Below are positions 1-6,072 of a stretch of 11,938 bases of DNA, piece by piece. A program made the translations under genes and the position numbers. The notes beneath the pieces were generated by a model. The model was given only the letters and a program-made list of their open reading frames with translations. It had not been told where the DNA came from and made no database searches. The stretch is from Phycisphaerae bacterium (lineage in GTDB: Bacteria; Planctomycetota; Phycisphaerae; Sedimentisphaerales; SG8-4): the NCBI GenBank assembly GCA_030614945.1, contig JAUXAH010000034.1:1-11938 (forward strand), read 5' to 3'. Within the stretch, counting starts at the first letter, position 1; every line of letters begins with the position of its first letter.

Positions 1-1071
1 TGTTCCCTCGAAGACAACCCCTTGTTTGTTCTTCCTGCTGTCTGCACAAATGACCTTGACTCCATTGGCGTAGGTGTACTCGATGCGGAACGCGCCGTGC
101 ACGTCCCATAGCCCATCCTTCGGGTATTCGGCCTGTGCCTCTATTTCGGCAGGTCCGGAGAATTCCGTCCCCATTCCCCACTGGGCGATGTCGTTGTGGT
201 GGCTGCCCCAGCCGGTAATCATCCCGGAGCCGTAGTCCGAGATACGCAGCCATCCCGGTCGGCCGTAACCGTTTTGGGGATGGACACGCTTCTCGGTATA
301 GGCGGCCCAGGGCGCAGGGCCTAACCACATCTCGTAGTCCAGGTTTTCAGGTATTGGCATGGGTGGCTGTGGCCCTGTGGGCGGATCTATCCCAAAGCCC
401 ACTTTCACGGTGTGCAGCTTGCCAATCCGTCCGTTGCGGACCAGCTCGCATGCCTGCCGAAACCGAGAATCCGAACGCTGCTGGCTCCCGACCTGAAAGA
501 TACGATTGTATCGGCGGACAGTGTCGCTTAACACACGCCCCTCTTGAACGGTCAGCGTCAGCGGCTTCTGTAGAAAGATGTCCTTGCCTGCCTTGGCTGC
601 GGCAATGGCGGGAAGCGCGTGCCAATGGTCGGGCGTGGCAACCATCACTGCATCAATATCGTCTCGTGCGACCAGCTCTCGGAAGTCTTTGTACGTCGCA
701 CAGCCCTTATAGGTCCCATTCCTGCTCTGCGTACTGTATTTTTCTTCAACAAGCTTCTGAGCATGTTTCACTCTGTTGGAATCGACGTCGCACACCGCGA
801 CGACCTGGGCCTGTTTGAATCCCAGGGCCTCTCTCAAATCGCCGAGCCCCATGCGTCCCACGCCGATACAGCCCACATTGATACGCTCGCTTGGTGCGTT
901 AGCCCCGAATACCGACGCCGGTACTATTGTCGGCCCAAGCAGGGCTGCGCCTGCAACTGCAGTGGCTCTCAAAAACTCCCGCCGGGTTAGCCCCGCACCA
1001 ATTAGGCGTGAGCCTAAGCTCAATTGGTGCGGGGTTAATGTGTCCACCTTCTTAGTTCTTCTGCTTTTCAT
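1..1071 (-). CDS. Tat-exported Gfo/Idh/MocA family oxidoreductase, 3' end cut by window edge
   Basis: The frame is open for 357 codons from an ATG at 1071 to the left edge, so the C-terminus is missing (I estimate about 80-100 residues for this subfamily). AGGG lies about 7 bases before the ATG. The protein has a basic N-region, a twin-arginine motif TRREFL (residues 29-34) and a hydrophobic stretch ending near 57, so export by the Tat route is expected. The Rossmann motif GCIGVGRMG is at 67-75 and TPDHWH at 146-151. The usual EKP catalytic-site motif reads QKP (168-170), which keeps the lysine. NLDYEMWLGPAPW (243-255) and GSHHNDIAQWG (289-299) are typical of the exported planctomycete branch. 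The family performs NAD(P)-dependent oxidation or reduction of sugars; the substrate is unknown. Residues about 13-27 are encoded by a palindrome and look inserted. It is divergent from the isomerase gene at 1276. Confidence 0.93.
   Translation of the reverse strand, partial: MKSRRTKKVDTLTPHQLSLGSRLIGAGLTRREFLRATAVAGAALLGPTIVPASVFGANAPSERINVGCIGVGRMGLGDLREALGFKQAQVVAVCDVDSNRVKHAQKLVEEKYSTQSRNGTYKGCATYKDFRELVARDDIDAVMVATPDHWHALPAIAAAKAGKDIFLQKPLTLTVQEGRVLSDTVRRYNRIFQVGSQQRSDSRFRQACELVRNGRIGKLHTVKVGFGIDPPTGPQPPMPIPENLDYEMWLGPAPWAAYTEKRVHPQNGYGRPGWLRISDYGSGMITGWGSHHNDIAQWGMGTEFSGPAEIEAQAEYPKDGLWDVHGAFRIEYTYANGVKVICADSRKNKQGVVFEGT
991..1034. repeat. In-frame palindromic element inside the Tat-signal N-region
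   Basis: Perfect 13-base inverted arms, CCCCGCACCAATT (991-1003) and AATTGGTGCGGGG (1022-1034), enclose a second small stem, TTAGGC/GCCTAA (1002-1007 and 1012-1017). The element lies within codons 13-27 of the minus-strand oxidoreductase. It adds about 15 residues between the start and the twin-arginine motif without breaking the frame. Outside the arms the match continues imperfectly for a few bases (TTAG against TTAA). It looks like a mobile or dispersed palindromic repeat that landed in a tolerant position. An alternative is an mRNA hairpin near the start that affects translation. Confidence 0.75.
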
Positions 1072-1153
1072 CACTTTTCCCTGCCTTTCTGAGTACGGGA
1101 CACAAGAGCAAGACTCAGGACTTCGGTTTTTGGTCTTTAGTATGTCCGGCGTA

Positions 1154-1182
1154 ATCATACCAAAAGCGCTCGGCGACCGCAA
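1154..1182 (-). promoter_or_regulatory. Predicted sigma-70-type promoter for the 1-1071 oxidoreductase
   Basis: Read on the minus strand, TTGCGG (1182-1177) and TATGAT (1159-1154) are separated by 17 bases. This would give an untranslated leader of roughly 75-80 bases before the ATG at 1071. The consensus match is good at -10 and moderate at -35; there is no experimental support. Confidence 0.45.
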
Positions 1183-1193
1183 TGCGAAATTCC

Positions 1194-1222
1194 TTGCATC
1201 TAAAAGACATTTGCTTTATTCT
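1194..1222 (+). promoter_or_regulatory. Possible promoter for the sugar isomerase at 1276
   Basis: TTGCAT (1194-1199) and TATTCT (1217-1222) are 17 bases apart, followed by an A+T-rich stretch and a leader of about 45 bases. The -10 match is mediocre. The position, back to back with the divergent promoter at 1154-1182, supports a shared regulatory region between the two Tat-exported enzymes. Confidence 0.3.
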
Positions 1223-1275
1223 TAAACTGAAAAATAAGAAAATAAAGTACTATTATGAAGAAGGAGATGATGAAG

Positions 1276-2199
1276 ATGAGAGAAAAAGAACAGACCAGGA
1301 GGCGGTTTCTGCAGGTGGCGGGTATTGGGGCGGCAGCTTCGCTGGCTGGTGCGAGCGGCTGTTTTGGTACGCAGGCTCAGCCGTCTGCCGGAAAGGAGCG
1401 AGGTCGTTTCGAGATTCAAAATCCAAAATTTGAAATTAGAAAAAAGAGACGGTTTGAGCTGGGTTTGGCTTCGTATACCTTAAGGAAATTCAAGCTGGAT
1501 GAGACGCTTGCGATGACCGAGCGCGTCGGGCTGAAGTACATCTGCTTTAAGAGTTTTCATCTGCCGTTGGACAGCACGCCGGAGCATATCAAGGCAGTGG
1601 TGGCGAAAGTGAGAAAGGCGGGGCTAAGACTGTACGGCGGCGGAGTAATCTCTATGAAGAGCGAAGCTGAGGTGCATCGTGCTTTTGATTATGCTAAAGC
1701 TGCGGGGATGAAGGTTATTGTCGGCGTGCCGAAGTATGAGCTGCTGACGCTGGTTAATAAAAAGGTTCAGCAATACGATATTAAGGTGGCCATTCACAAT
1801 CACGGGCCGGGAGATAAAAATTATCCCACGCCCGCAGTCGCTTACGAAAAAATAAAAGGACTGGACAAGCGGATTGGACTTTGTAACGACATCGGACACA
1901 CCAAGCGGGCGGGGGTGGACCCCTCGGTCTCGGCTGAGAAGTTCGCAGACCGGCTGCTGGATGTGCACATAAAGGATGTTTCGGCAGCGACGGCGAAGGG
2001 CCGAGGAGTGGAAGTTGGGCGAGGCGTGATTGACATTCCTAAGTTTCTGCGAACGCTGTTGAAGATAAATTACAGTGGTGTCGTGGCATTCGAATATGAG
2101 AAAGACGCCGACGACCCACTGGCGGGGCTGGCCGAATCCGTCGGTTACGTCAGAGGAGTCCTGGCAGCCGTTTCGCGAATTGTAAACTGTGTCCCGTGA
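1276..2199 (+). CDS. Exported sugar phosphate isomerase/epimerase (AP-endonuclease-2-type TIM barrel), Tat and probable lipoprotein signal
   Basis: Start: an ATG at 1255 is in frame but has no Shine-Dalgarno sequence. AAGGAG (1261-1266) lies 9 bases before ATG 1276, so the 307-residue form is preferred. Residues 8-12 (RRRFL) are a twin-arginine motif. The hydrophobic segment ends in ASGC with Cys29, a possible lipobox, so the enzyme may be exported folded and lipid-anchored. The mature part is a xylose-isomerase-like TIM barrel. Probable metal-site residues are NHGP (175-178), D205-I-G-H208, H231-I-K-D234 and E273/E275 in FEYE. The family isomerises, epimerises or eliminates on sugars; the substrate is unknown. 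The linker (about 45-55, FEIQNPKFEIR) is encoded by an A+T-rich repeat-like stretch. The last residues and the stop codon lie in a hairpin. It converges on the gene ending at 2281. Confidence 0.88.
   Translation: MREKEQTRRRFLQVAGIGAAASLAGASGCFGTQAQPSAGKERGRFEIQNPKFEIRKKRRFELGLASYTLRKFKLDETLAMTERVGLKYICFKSFHLPLDSTPEHIKAVVAKVRKAGLRLYGGGVISMKSEAEVHRAFDYAKAAGMKVIVGVPKYELLTLVNKKVQQYDIKVAIHNHGPGDKNYPTPAVAYEKIKGLDKRIGLCNDIGHTKRAGVDPSVSAEKFADRLLDVHIKDVSAATAKGRGVEVGRGVIDIPKFLRTLLKINYSGVVAFEYEKDADDPLAGLAESVGYVRGVLAAVSRIVNCVP
1408..1443. repeat. A+T-rich repeat-like insert in the signal-to-barrel linker
   Basis: This stretch alternates ATTCAAA, ATCCAAA and TTTGAAATT-type units and has a partial inverted symmetry (ATTCAAA against TTTGAAAT). 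It encodes FEIQNPKFEIR between the export signal and the TIM barrel. I recall similar A+T-rich intergenic repeats in planctomycete genomes, so an in-frame capture is plausible, but only one copy is visible here. Confidence 0.35.
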
Positions 2200-2284
2200 C
2201 CCGGGACATGTAGGGGCAACCCTATGTGGTTGCCCTCCTTGGGAGTCCTTACGGACTGGGCAGGCACAAGGGCCTGCCCCCTAC
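2190..2284. repeat. Compound palindrome between convergent genes, possible bidirectional terminator
   Basis: Four stems stand in a row. TGTCCCG/CGGGACA (2190-2196, 2202-2208) straddles the stop codon of the upstream gene. GGGCAACC/GGTTGCCC is at 2214-2221 and 2228-2235. AGTCC/GGACT is at 2244-2248 and 2253-2257. GGGCAGGC/GCCTGCCC is at 2258-2265 and 2272-2279. The last three are enclosed by an outer stem GTAGGGG (2210-2216) and CCCCTAC (2278-2284), giving a cloverleaf-like fold. The element supplies the stop codon of the minus-strand gene (2281-2283). No T-run follows, so a terminator role is an inference from position. Confidence 0.7.
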
Positions 2285-3339
2285 TTGAGTTTAACAGGTT
2301 TTTGCTCTCTGGCGGATTTATATATTGCCAGTATCACTTCGACGGCTTTGCGGGCTTCGGCTCCGCTTATCCAGCCCCGCCCCTGCCGCAGGGGCGGGGT
2401 GCCGCTTTCAAGCGCATCAAGAAACGCCTTGAAGTTACGTGTGTGATTGTGATGTGTGATAGCGGCCGGGTCGGACACACCGCCTCCACCTTCGATTTCG
2501 CCGAATTGCTTTCGGATTTGCTCATCTTCTGGTCTTTCATCCACAAACTGCCAGACTGTAAAACTGTTTTCGACCTGTATAACGGTGCCTTTTGTGCCGG
2601 TGATTTCAAACCGCCTGAACTGGCCGGGGTACGAGGCGGTGGTGCCGTAAATCATTCCCAGAGCTCCATTGGTATAACGCAGAACAGCGACCGCGGTATC
2701 TTCGGCTTCAATTTGCGGGTGTCCGAGTGTCCCCACAAAAGCCTGCAATGATTCAATTGGCGGCATTACGTCACACAGCATATCTACCATATGAATGGAC
2801 TGGTTCATTAGCGCACCGCCGCCGTCCAATTTCCAGGTGCCGTGCCACGAATCCTTGTAATACTCATCGGTGCGCCACCAGGGAACGAATATTGCTGCGT
2901 AACTAATTACACCGAAGCGTCCGGAATTTATCGCCTCTCTAAGGACCGCCTGTGAGTCGTTAAATCGATATGGGAATATGCCTCCCAAACGAGTACCCGA
3001 CTTTTCATGGGCGTCAATCATAGCGTCAATTCGCTCAAGGGTGATATCCAGGGGTTTTTCACATATTATATGCTTGCCCGCCTGGGCTGTGGCAATGGCC
3101 GGCTCCATATGGAATCCGCTTGGTGTGGCAATGGTGACAATATCTATTTCTTCGCTCTTGAGCATATCTTCATAGCTTCCGAAGGCCTGGCAGCCGTGTT
3201 TGTTCGACAATTCTTCAGCTCGGGCCGAGACGATGTCACAACAGGCGAGCAATTTCGCATTGGGAATATCCGCTATGGCTCTCGCGTGAAAATCAGCGAT
3301 TAACCCGGCACCAATTATTCCAAAATTCCATGTCTTCAT
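2281..3339 (-). CDS. Cytosolic Gfo/Idh/MocA family oxidoreductase
   Basis: This 352-residue protein has no export signal. A GTG at 3351 is possible, but GGAG sits 6 bases before the ATG at 3339, and that start puts the Rossmann fold right at the N-terminus (GIIGAGLIADFHARA, residues 7-21). Other family marks are ATPSGFH (71-77), CEKPLD (93-98, the catalytic-site EKP lysine) and GGGALMNQSIHMVDML (173-188) with the probable active-site His183. The length fits the family, so it is probably an intact NAD(P)-dependent sugar dehydrogenase of unknown substrate. Residues 315-322 (PPLRQGRG) are encoded by a perfect GC-rich palindrome and look inserted just before the C-terminal helices. It is the last gene of a minus-strand operon, about 80 bases after the isomerase gene, and its stop codon lies within the compound palindrome. 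Confidence 0.92.
   Translation of the reverse strand: MKTWNFGIIGAGLIADFHARAIADIPNAKLLACCDIVSARAEELSNKHGCQAFGSYEDMLKSEEIDIVTIATPSGFHMEPAIATAQAGKHIICEKPLDITLERIDAMIDAHEKSGTRLGGIFPYRFNDSQAVLREAINSGRFGVISYAAIFVPWWRTDEYYKDSWHGTWKLDGGGALMNQSIHMVDMLCDVMPPIESLQAFVGTLGHPQIEAEDTAVAVLRYTNGALGMIYGTTASYPGQFRRFEITGTKGTVIQVENSFTVWQFVDERPEDEQIRKQFGEIEGGGGVSDPAAITHHNHTRNFKAFLDALESGTPPLRQGRGWISGAEARKAVEVILAIYKSAREQKPVKLK
2375..2399. repeat. In-frame GC-rich palindrome in the 3' part of the 2281-3339 oxidoreductase
   Basis: CCCCGCCCCTG (2375-2385), loop CCG and CAGGGGCGGGG (2389-2399) make a perfect 11-base-arm palindrome. It encodes residues about 314-322 and keeps the frame open. The core CGCCCCTG-NNN-CAGGGGCG recurs at 3379-3397, just upstream of the same gene. 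Confidence 0.8.
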
Positions 3340-3367
3340 AACATTCTCCACATACGTAATGAATCCC

Positions 3368-3412
3368 GCCTCTCGGCCCGCCCCTGCGACAGGGGCGAGG
3401 CTAAGGAGAGGC
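3368..3412. repeat. Intergenic copy of the GC-rich palindrome
   Basis: The inner stem CGCCCCTG (3379-3386), loop CGA, CAGGGGCG (3390-3397) shares its core with the palindrome at 2375-2399. An outer stem GCCTCTC (3368-3374) and GAGAGGC (3406-3412) extends it. It fills most of the 81-base gap between the isomerase stop (3421) and the oxidoreductase start (3339). It would form a strong hairpin in the operon mRNA and could lower downstream expression or stabilise the upstream message. Confidence 0.75.
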
Positions 3413-3420
3413 TGGATGAA

Positions 3421-4254
3421 TCATTCGCACGTCAAGCCAACTTCGCCCGCAAGCTGTCTGACTGCGGCGATTGCCTGTGAAAAAAGCTCAGGCCCCGTAT
3501 CGCCGCCGAACTGACCGCCGGCTTTCAGATGTGGCTCCATCGTAAGACAGCCATCGTAGGCCAGCGCCGCAAGCTCGGCAAGCAGCTCTCTTATTTGCCC
3601 ATCACCTTTACCTGGTATGCTGCCGATATCTTCGCCGAGCTTCCAGTCTTTGATATGAATGTGGGCAACGTAGGGCTTCATCAAGGGCCAGCAGCTTTTG
3701 ACATTGTCTGTTATTTTCTGTCCCCAGACGAAGTTGCCGGGGTCGTATACCAGCCGAAGTTTCGGCGAATTGACGGTCTTTACAAGGCCAGCGCAGTTCT
3801 CAGCGTTATGGCCGTAAATATCAGTTTCATTTTCGTGAACCATGACGACAGCGATATTTTTTATTATCTCAACCTTGGCTAACATCCGCTCTATAACCTG
3901 CTCACGATAGTCATCGATATTCCGGCCTTCGGGAGCATAGTAACTAAACATTCGTATGTAGGGAGCTTCGAAGAACGAAGCCAGCTCCACGGCGTGCTTG
4001 AACTTGTCCAGATGTGGCCCGAAGGGCGCGTCAATCTTTACCTTACCTATGGGCGAGCCGATGGCGATTACCTTGAGGCCGTAGTCAGCCATCTGTTTTT
4101 TCGCAACATTGAGTTCATCGTCAGTAAGGTCCATCACGTTCTTTTTATTGACAAAACGAATCTCAATATGACCCACACGTTCGGCGGCAAGGTATTTAAC
4201 CTGCTCCAGAAAGTCGTCGGTTACCTCATCCGCAAATGCGCTTAATTTTGCCAT
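3421..4254 (-). CDS. Cytosolic sugar phosphate isomerase/epimerase (TIM barrel)
   Basis: The frame extends to 4305, but those first 17 codons fall in an inverted repeat. The ATG at 4254 (MAKLSAFADEV) matches the normal start of the family and has a weak AAGGG upstream, giving 277 residues. No signal peptide is seen, unlike the relative at 1276. The fold is the xylose-isomerase-like TIM barrel. Likely metal or catalytic residues are E141 and E143 in VHENET, D171 in YDPGNF, H198/H200 and D203 in HIHIKDW, and E240 in TMEPHL. The segment GSIPGKGDGQI (211-221) is typical of this branch. It probably isomerises or epimerises a free or oxidised sugar. It is the middle gene of the minus-strand operon, between an enolase-superfamily enzyme and a Gfo/Idh/MocA dehydrogenase, which suggests consecutive steps on one substrate. 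Confidence 0.9.
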   Translation of the reverse strand: MAKLSAFADEVTDDFLEQVKYLAAERVGHIEIRFVNKKNVMDLTDDELNVAKKQMADYGLKVIAIGSPIGKVKIDAPFGPHLDKFKHAVELASFFEAPYIRMFSYYAPEGRNIDDYREQVIERMLAKVEIIKNIAVVMVHENETDIYGHNAENCAGLVKTVNSPKLRLVYDPGNFVWGQKITDNVKSCWPLMKPYVAHIHIKDWKLGEDIGSIPGKGDGQIRELLAELAALAYDGCLTMEPHLKAGGQFGGDTGPELFSQAIAAVRQLAGEVGLTCE

Positions 4255-4269
4255 TTTCTGGCCCTTTGT

Positions 4270-4384
4270 GTCATTGCGAGCCCGAACGAAGTGAGGGCGT
4301 GGCAATCTCTGACTTACGAATAGTTAGAGATTGCTTCGTTCCGTCCAAGGGTCGGACTTTCAGCGCTTCGCTCCTCGCAATGAC
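4270..4384. repeat. Inverted-repeat element, about 115 bp, MITE-like
   Basis: The perfect terminal arms are GTCATTGCGAG (4270-4280) and CTCGCAATGAC (4374-4384). Inner paired segments are GCAATCTCT (4302-4310) with AGAGATTGC (4326-4334), and GAACGAAG (4284-4291) with CTTCGTTC (4334-4341). Elements with this TCATTGCGAG...CTCGCAATGA pattern are, from memory, common in intergenic DNA of diverse bacteria. It lies in the 166-base gap between two operon genes and explains the spurious N-terminal extension of the isomerase frame. It encodes no protein. Confidence 0.8.
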
Positions 4385-4420
4385 ATTCTATGAACTATAA
4401 AGTTTTTCGTTTTTCGGCCC

Positions 4421-5851
4421 TTATTTTTCAAAACTCGCGGCTAAATCGGGCAAATCCCTTTTGATTTCGTCCAATCTGTAACCAAAACCCGGTCCGTTCA
4501 ATGTCGATAGGTCCACCTGGCCGTCGTGCCGCTGATAGAGCCCCGGGTGCACCGCCTCTTCCGGTGTCGAAGCTGCCGGATAAAACTGCATCGCATTGGT
4601 CTCAACACCCATAATCGTTCCTGCATACGCCGCTAAAAGAACATGGGGAATCTGTGCCAGCATCGGATTGGTCAAGTCCTGCACCATCAGGGTCATTCCG
4701 TGTGCCTTGGCCCAGCACAGGCTCAATAACGCGACGGTTTGAGTTTTGCAGGTTTTCAGCGCAACACCGGTCCAGCCCAAACTGCGACCGAGTCTTATCA
4801 ATTTCCAGTCGTGAGCGCTTTCGTCCATAAACAGTGGCTTACGCGCCGAAACGCTGTGAACATCAATCTGATTTTCTTCGAGGTTATACGGGAACGGCTG
4901 CTCCACGTAGGCAATCTCTTGGTAAATGCGGGGATGCTCCATCATCAGCCGATCCAGAATATCGTTTACATAGGCAGGGTCGGTAACCGTGCAGTTGAAA
5001 TCGCTGGTCAACCACAGAACGTTATTCTCGAGCGCAATTTTGCCGACTTTGACCAGCCTTTCTATATCCCAGGCTGAATCATTGCCGCGCAATTTCACTT
5101 TCAGGCACTTCAGACCATCGCGTTTAATCCAGTCCGGCAATAATACAGGGTAGCCGTCATCCGGCTCTGTGCCCGTTAGTTCGGATGCGTCGAGCAAATC
5201 CTTCCCGCCTACCAGGTGCCAGGCGGGCATAGTCTTAGCCGGAGGGAAATTCAGAAAATCCGCAGGGTATTTGCCCGCAAACGAAAAGTCGAACGCCTCG
5301 GCGGGTTTGAGGAATTTGGACAAATCAGCGTTCATAAATTCGGCGTTGTAGGTGGAGTACACATCACGCCCCAGAAGCTGGCCGTATGCATCGTGCAGAG
5401 CGATATCGAAAGCCGAACAGCAAACCAGAGCTGCCAGATGTGGCATCGGCTCGGCCTGCTCGCCCAGCCCCTCCGAGGGGCGGGGCTCGCCCCGTTGGCA
5501 GTTGAGCTTGTCTAATAGGCCGGCCAGCTCCGATTCGATGAAATCACTTCCCAATTCAATGGGGTGTCCCATCCGGTCGAATTCAGCCCACCCCTCGGCA
5601 AGCATACGGCAGAAAAGCTGCATCGTCTCGCATCTTTCTTGATAGCCCAGCCCGCTGGGCCAGGCCCATTGCACGCTTAGCGGAGTTTCACCCCATCCAC
5701 GTGCGGTTTGCCCCTGCCCGTTCGCCACCGTTATGCAAACACGCGCACATATAACAGAGGTTAGAGTTTCAGGGCCAAACTTGAGCGGAACCCTTGTTTC
5801 TATCGGTATAAAGTACAAATCCACAGATATCGGGCTAATATCAGTATTCAT
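4421..5851 (-). CDS. Enolase superfamily (mandelate racemase/muconate lactonizing enzyme-like) protein with long insertion
   Basis: This 476-residue protein starts at ATG 5851, with AGGA 7-8 bases upstream. The enolase-superfamily barrel lies in the second half. Visible landmarks are the KxK motif K251/K253 (LKVKLRG), metal-ligand candidates D284 (TSDFN), E317 (YVEQPF) and D343/E344 (FMDES), and K366 (VALKTCKT). A second lysine base of this type is typical of the muconate-lactonizing/dipeptide-epimerase-like subgroup, not the His-dependent mandelate racemase group. Enzymes here abstract a proton alpha to a carboxylate, then epimerise or eliminate. The protein is about 100 residues longer than most relatives because of a region at about 163-245. 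Residues 120-132 (RGEPRPSEGLGEQ) come from a GC-rich palindrome. It is the first gene of the operon with the isomerase and dehydrogenase below it. The substrate is unknown. Confidence 0.85.
   Translation of the reverse strand: MNTDISPISVDLYFIPIETRVPLKFGPETLTSVICARVCITVANGQGQTARGWGETPLSVQWAWPSGLGYQERCETMQLFCRMLAEGWAEFDRMGHPIELGSDFIESELAGLLDKLNCQRGEPRPSEGLGEQAEPMPHLAALVCCSAFDIALHDAYGQLLGRDVYSTYNAEFMNADLSKFLKPAEAFDFSFAGKYPADFLNFPPAKTMPAWHLVGGKDLLDASELTGTEPDDGYPVLLPDWIKRDGLKCLKVKLRGNDSAWDIERLVKVGKIALENNVLWLTSDFNCTVTDPAYVNDILDRLMMEHPRIYQEIAYVEQPFPYNLEENQIDVHSVSARKPLFMDESAHDWKLIRLGRSLGWTGVALKTCKTQTVALLSLCWAKAHGMTLMVQDLTNPMLAQIPHVLLAAYAGTIMGVETNAMQFYPAASTPEEAVHPGLYQRHDGQVDLSTLNGPGFGYRLDEIKRDLPDLAASFEK
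5467..5494. repeat. In-frame GC-rich palindromic stretch in the enolase-superfamily gene
   Basis: GCCCCT (5467-5472), loop CCG, AGGGGC (5476-5481) overlaps a second palindrome CGGGGC-TC-GCCCCG (5481-5494). The block encodes residues about 120-132, between the N-terminal cap domain and a hydrophobic helix, and keeps the frame open. It resembles the GC-rich palindromes at 2375 and 3379 in composition and loop (CCG), but is not identical to them. Confidence 0.6.
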
Positions 5852-5886
5852 ATTCTTTTCCTGTTGACATGGTTGAGATTAGCAGA

Positions 5887-5914
5887 TTTATAACCTGCAC
5901 TCCGTTATTGTCAA
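5887..5914 (-). promoter_or_regulatory. Predicted promoter of the 5851-2281 operon
   Basis: On the minus strand a perfect TTGACA (5914-5909) is followed after 16 bases by TATAAA (5892-5887). The start would be near 5880, giving a leader of about 30 bases before the ATG at 5851. This is one of the best promoter matches in the window. Confidence 0.6.
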
Positions 5915-5935
5915 CCCAAATTTTGTTATTTTGAG

Positions 5936-5963
5936 TTGCCTTGTCGGCCTGAATCTCTATAAT
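5936..5963 (+). promoter_or_regulatory. Predicted promoter of the oxidoreductase gene at 6073
   Basis: TTGCCT (5936-5941) and a perfect TATAAT (5958-5963) are 16 bases apart, leaving a leader of about 100 bases. It stands back to back with the operon promoter at 5887-5914. A single regulator bound between them could control both directions. Confidence 0.5.
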
Positions 5964-6072
5964 CTTAAAATGATATTTTTTATGGAAGACGGTATTCTTG
6001 AACAAAGCAAATTTGTGAACTATTAAGGACAGTAACCTTACGCGCGAGAATATTTTATTGAAAGGACCAGGT

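Noticed and set aside
354..1225. Several plus-strand open frames over the first gene
   Set aside because: They oppose the minus-strand oxidoreductase, whose motifs are unmistakable; Cys/Ser/Arg-rich shadows only.
2190..2284. tRNA-like cloverleaf
   Set aside because: The stem arrangement is superficially cloverleaf-like, but stem lengths are wrong and the conserved T-loop and anticodon features are missing.
4255..4305. N-terminal extension of the cytosolic isomerase
   Set aside because: These 17 codons lie mostly in the inverted-repeat element, have no ribosome binding site and precede the family's normal start.
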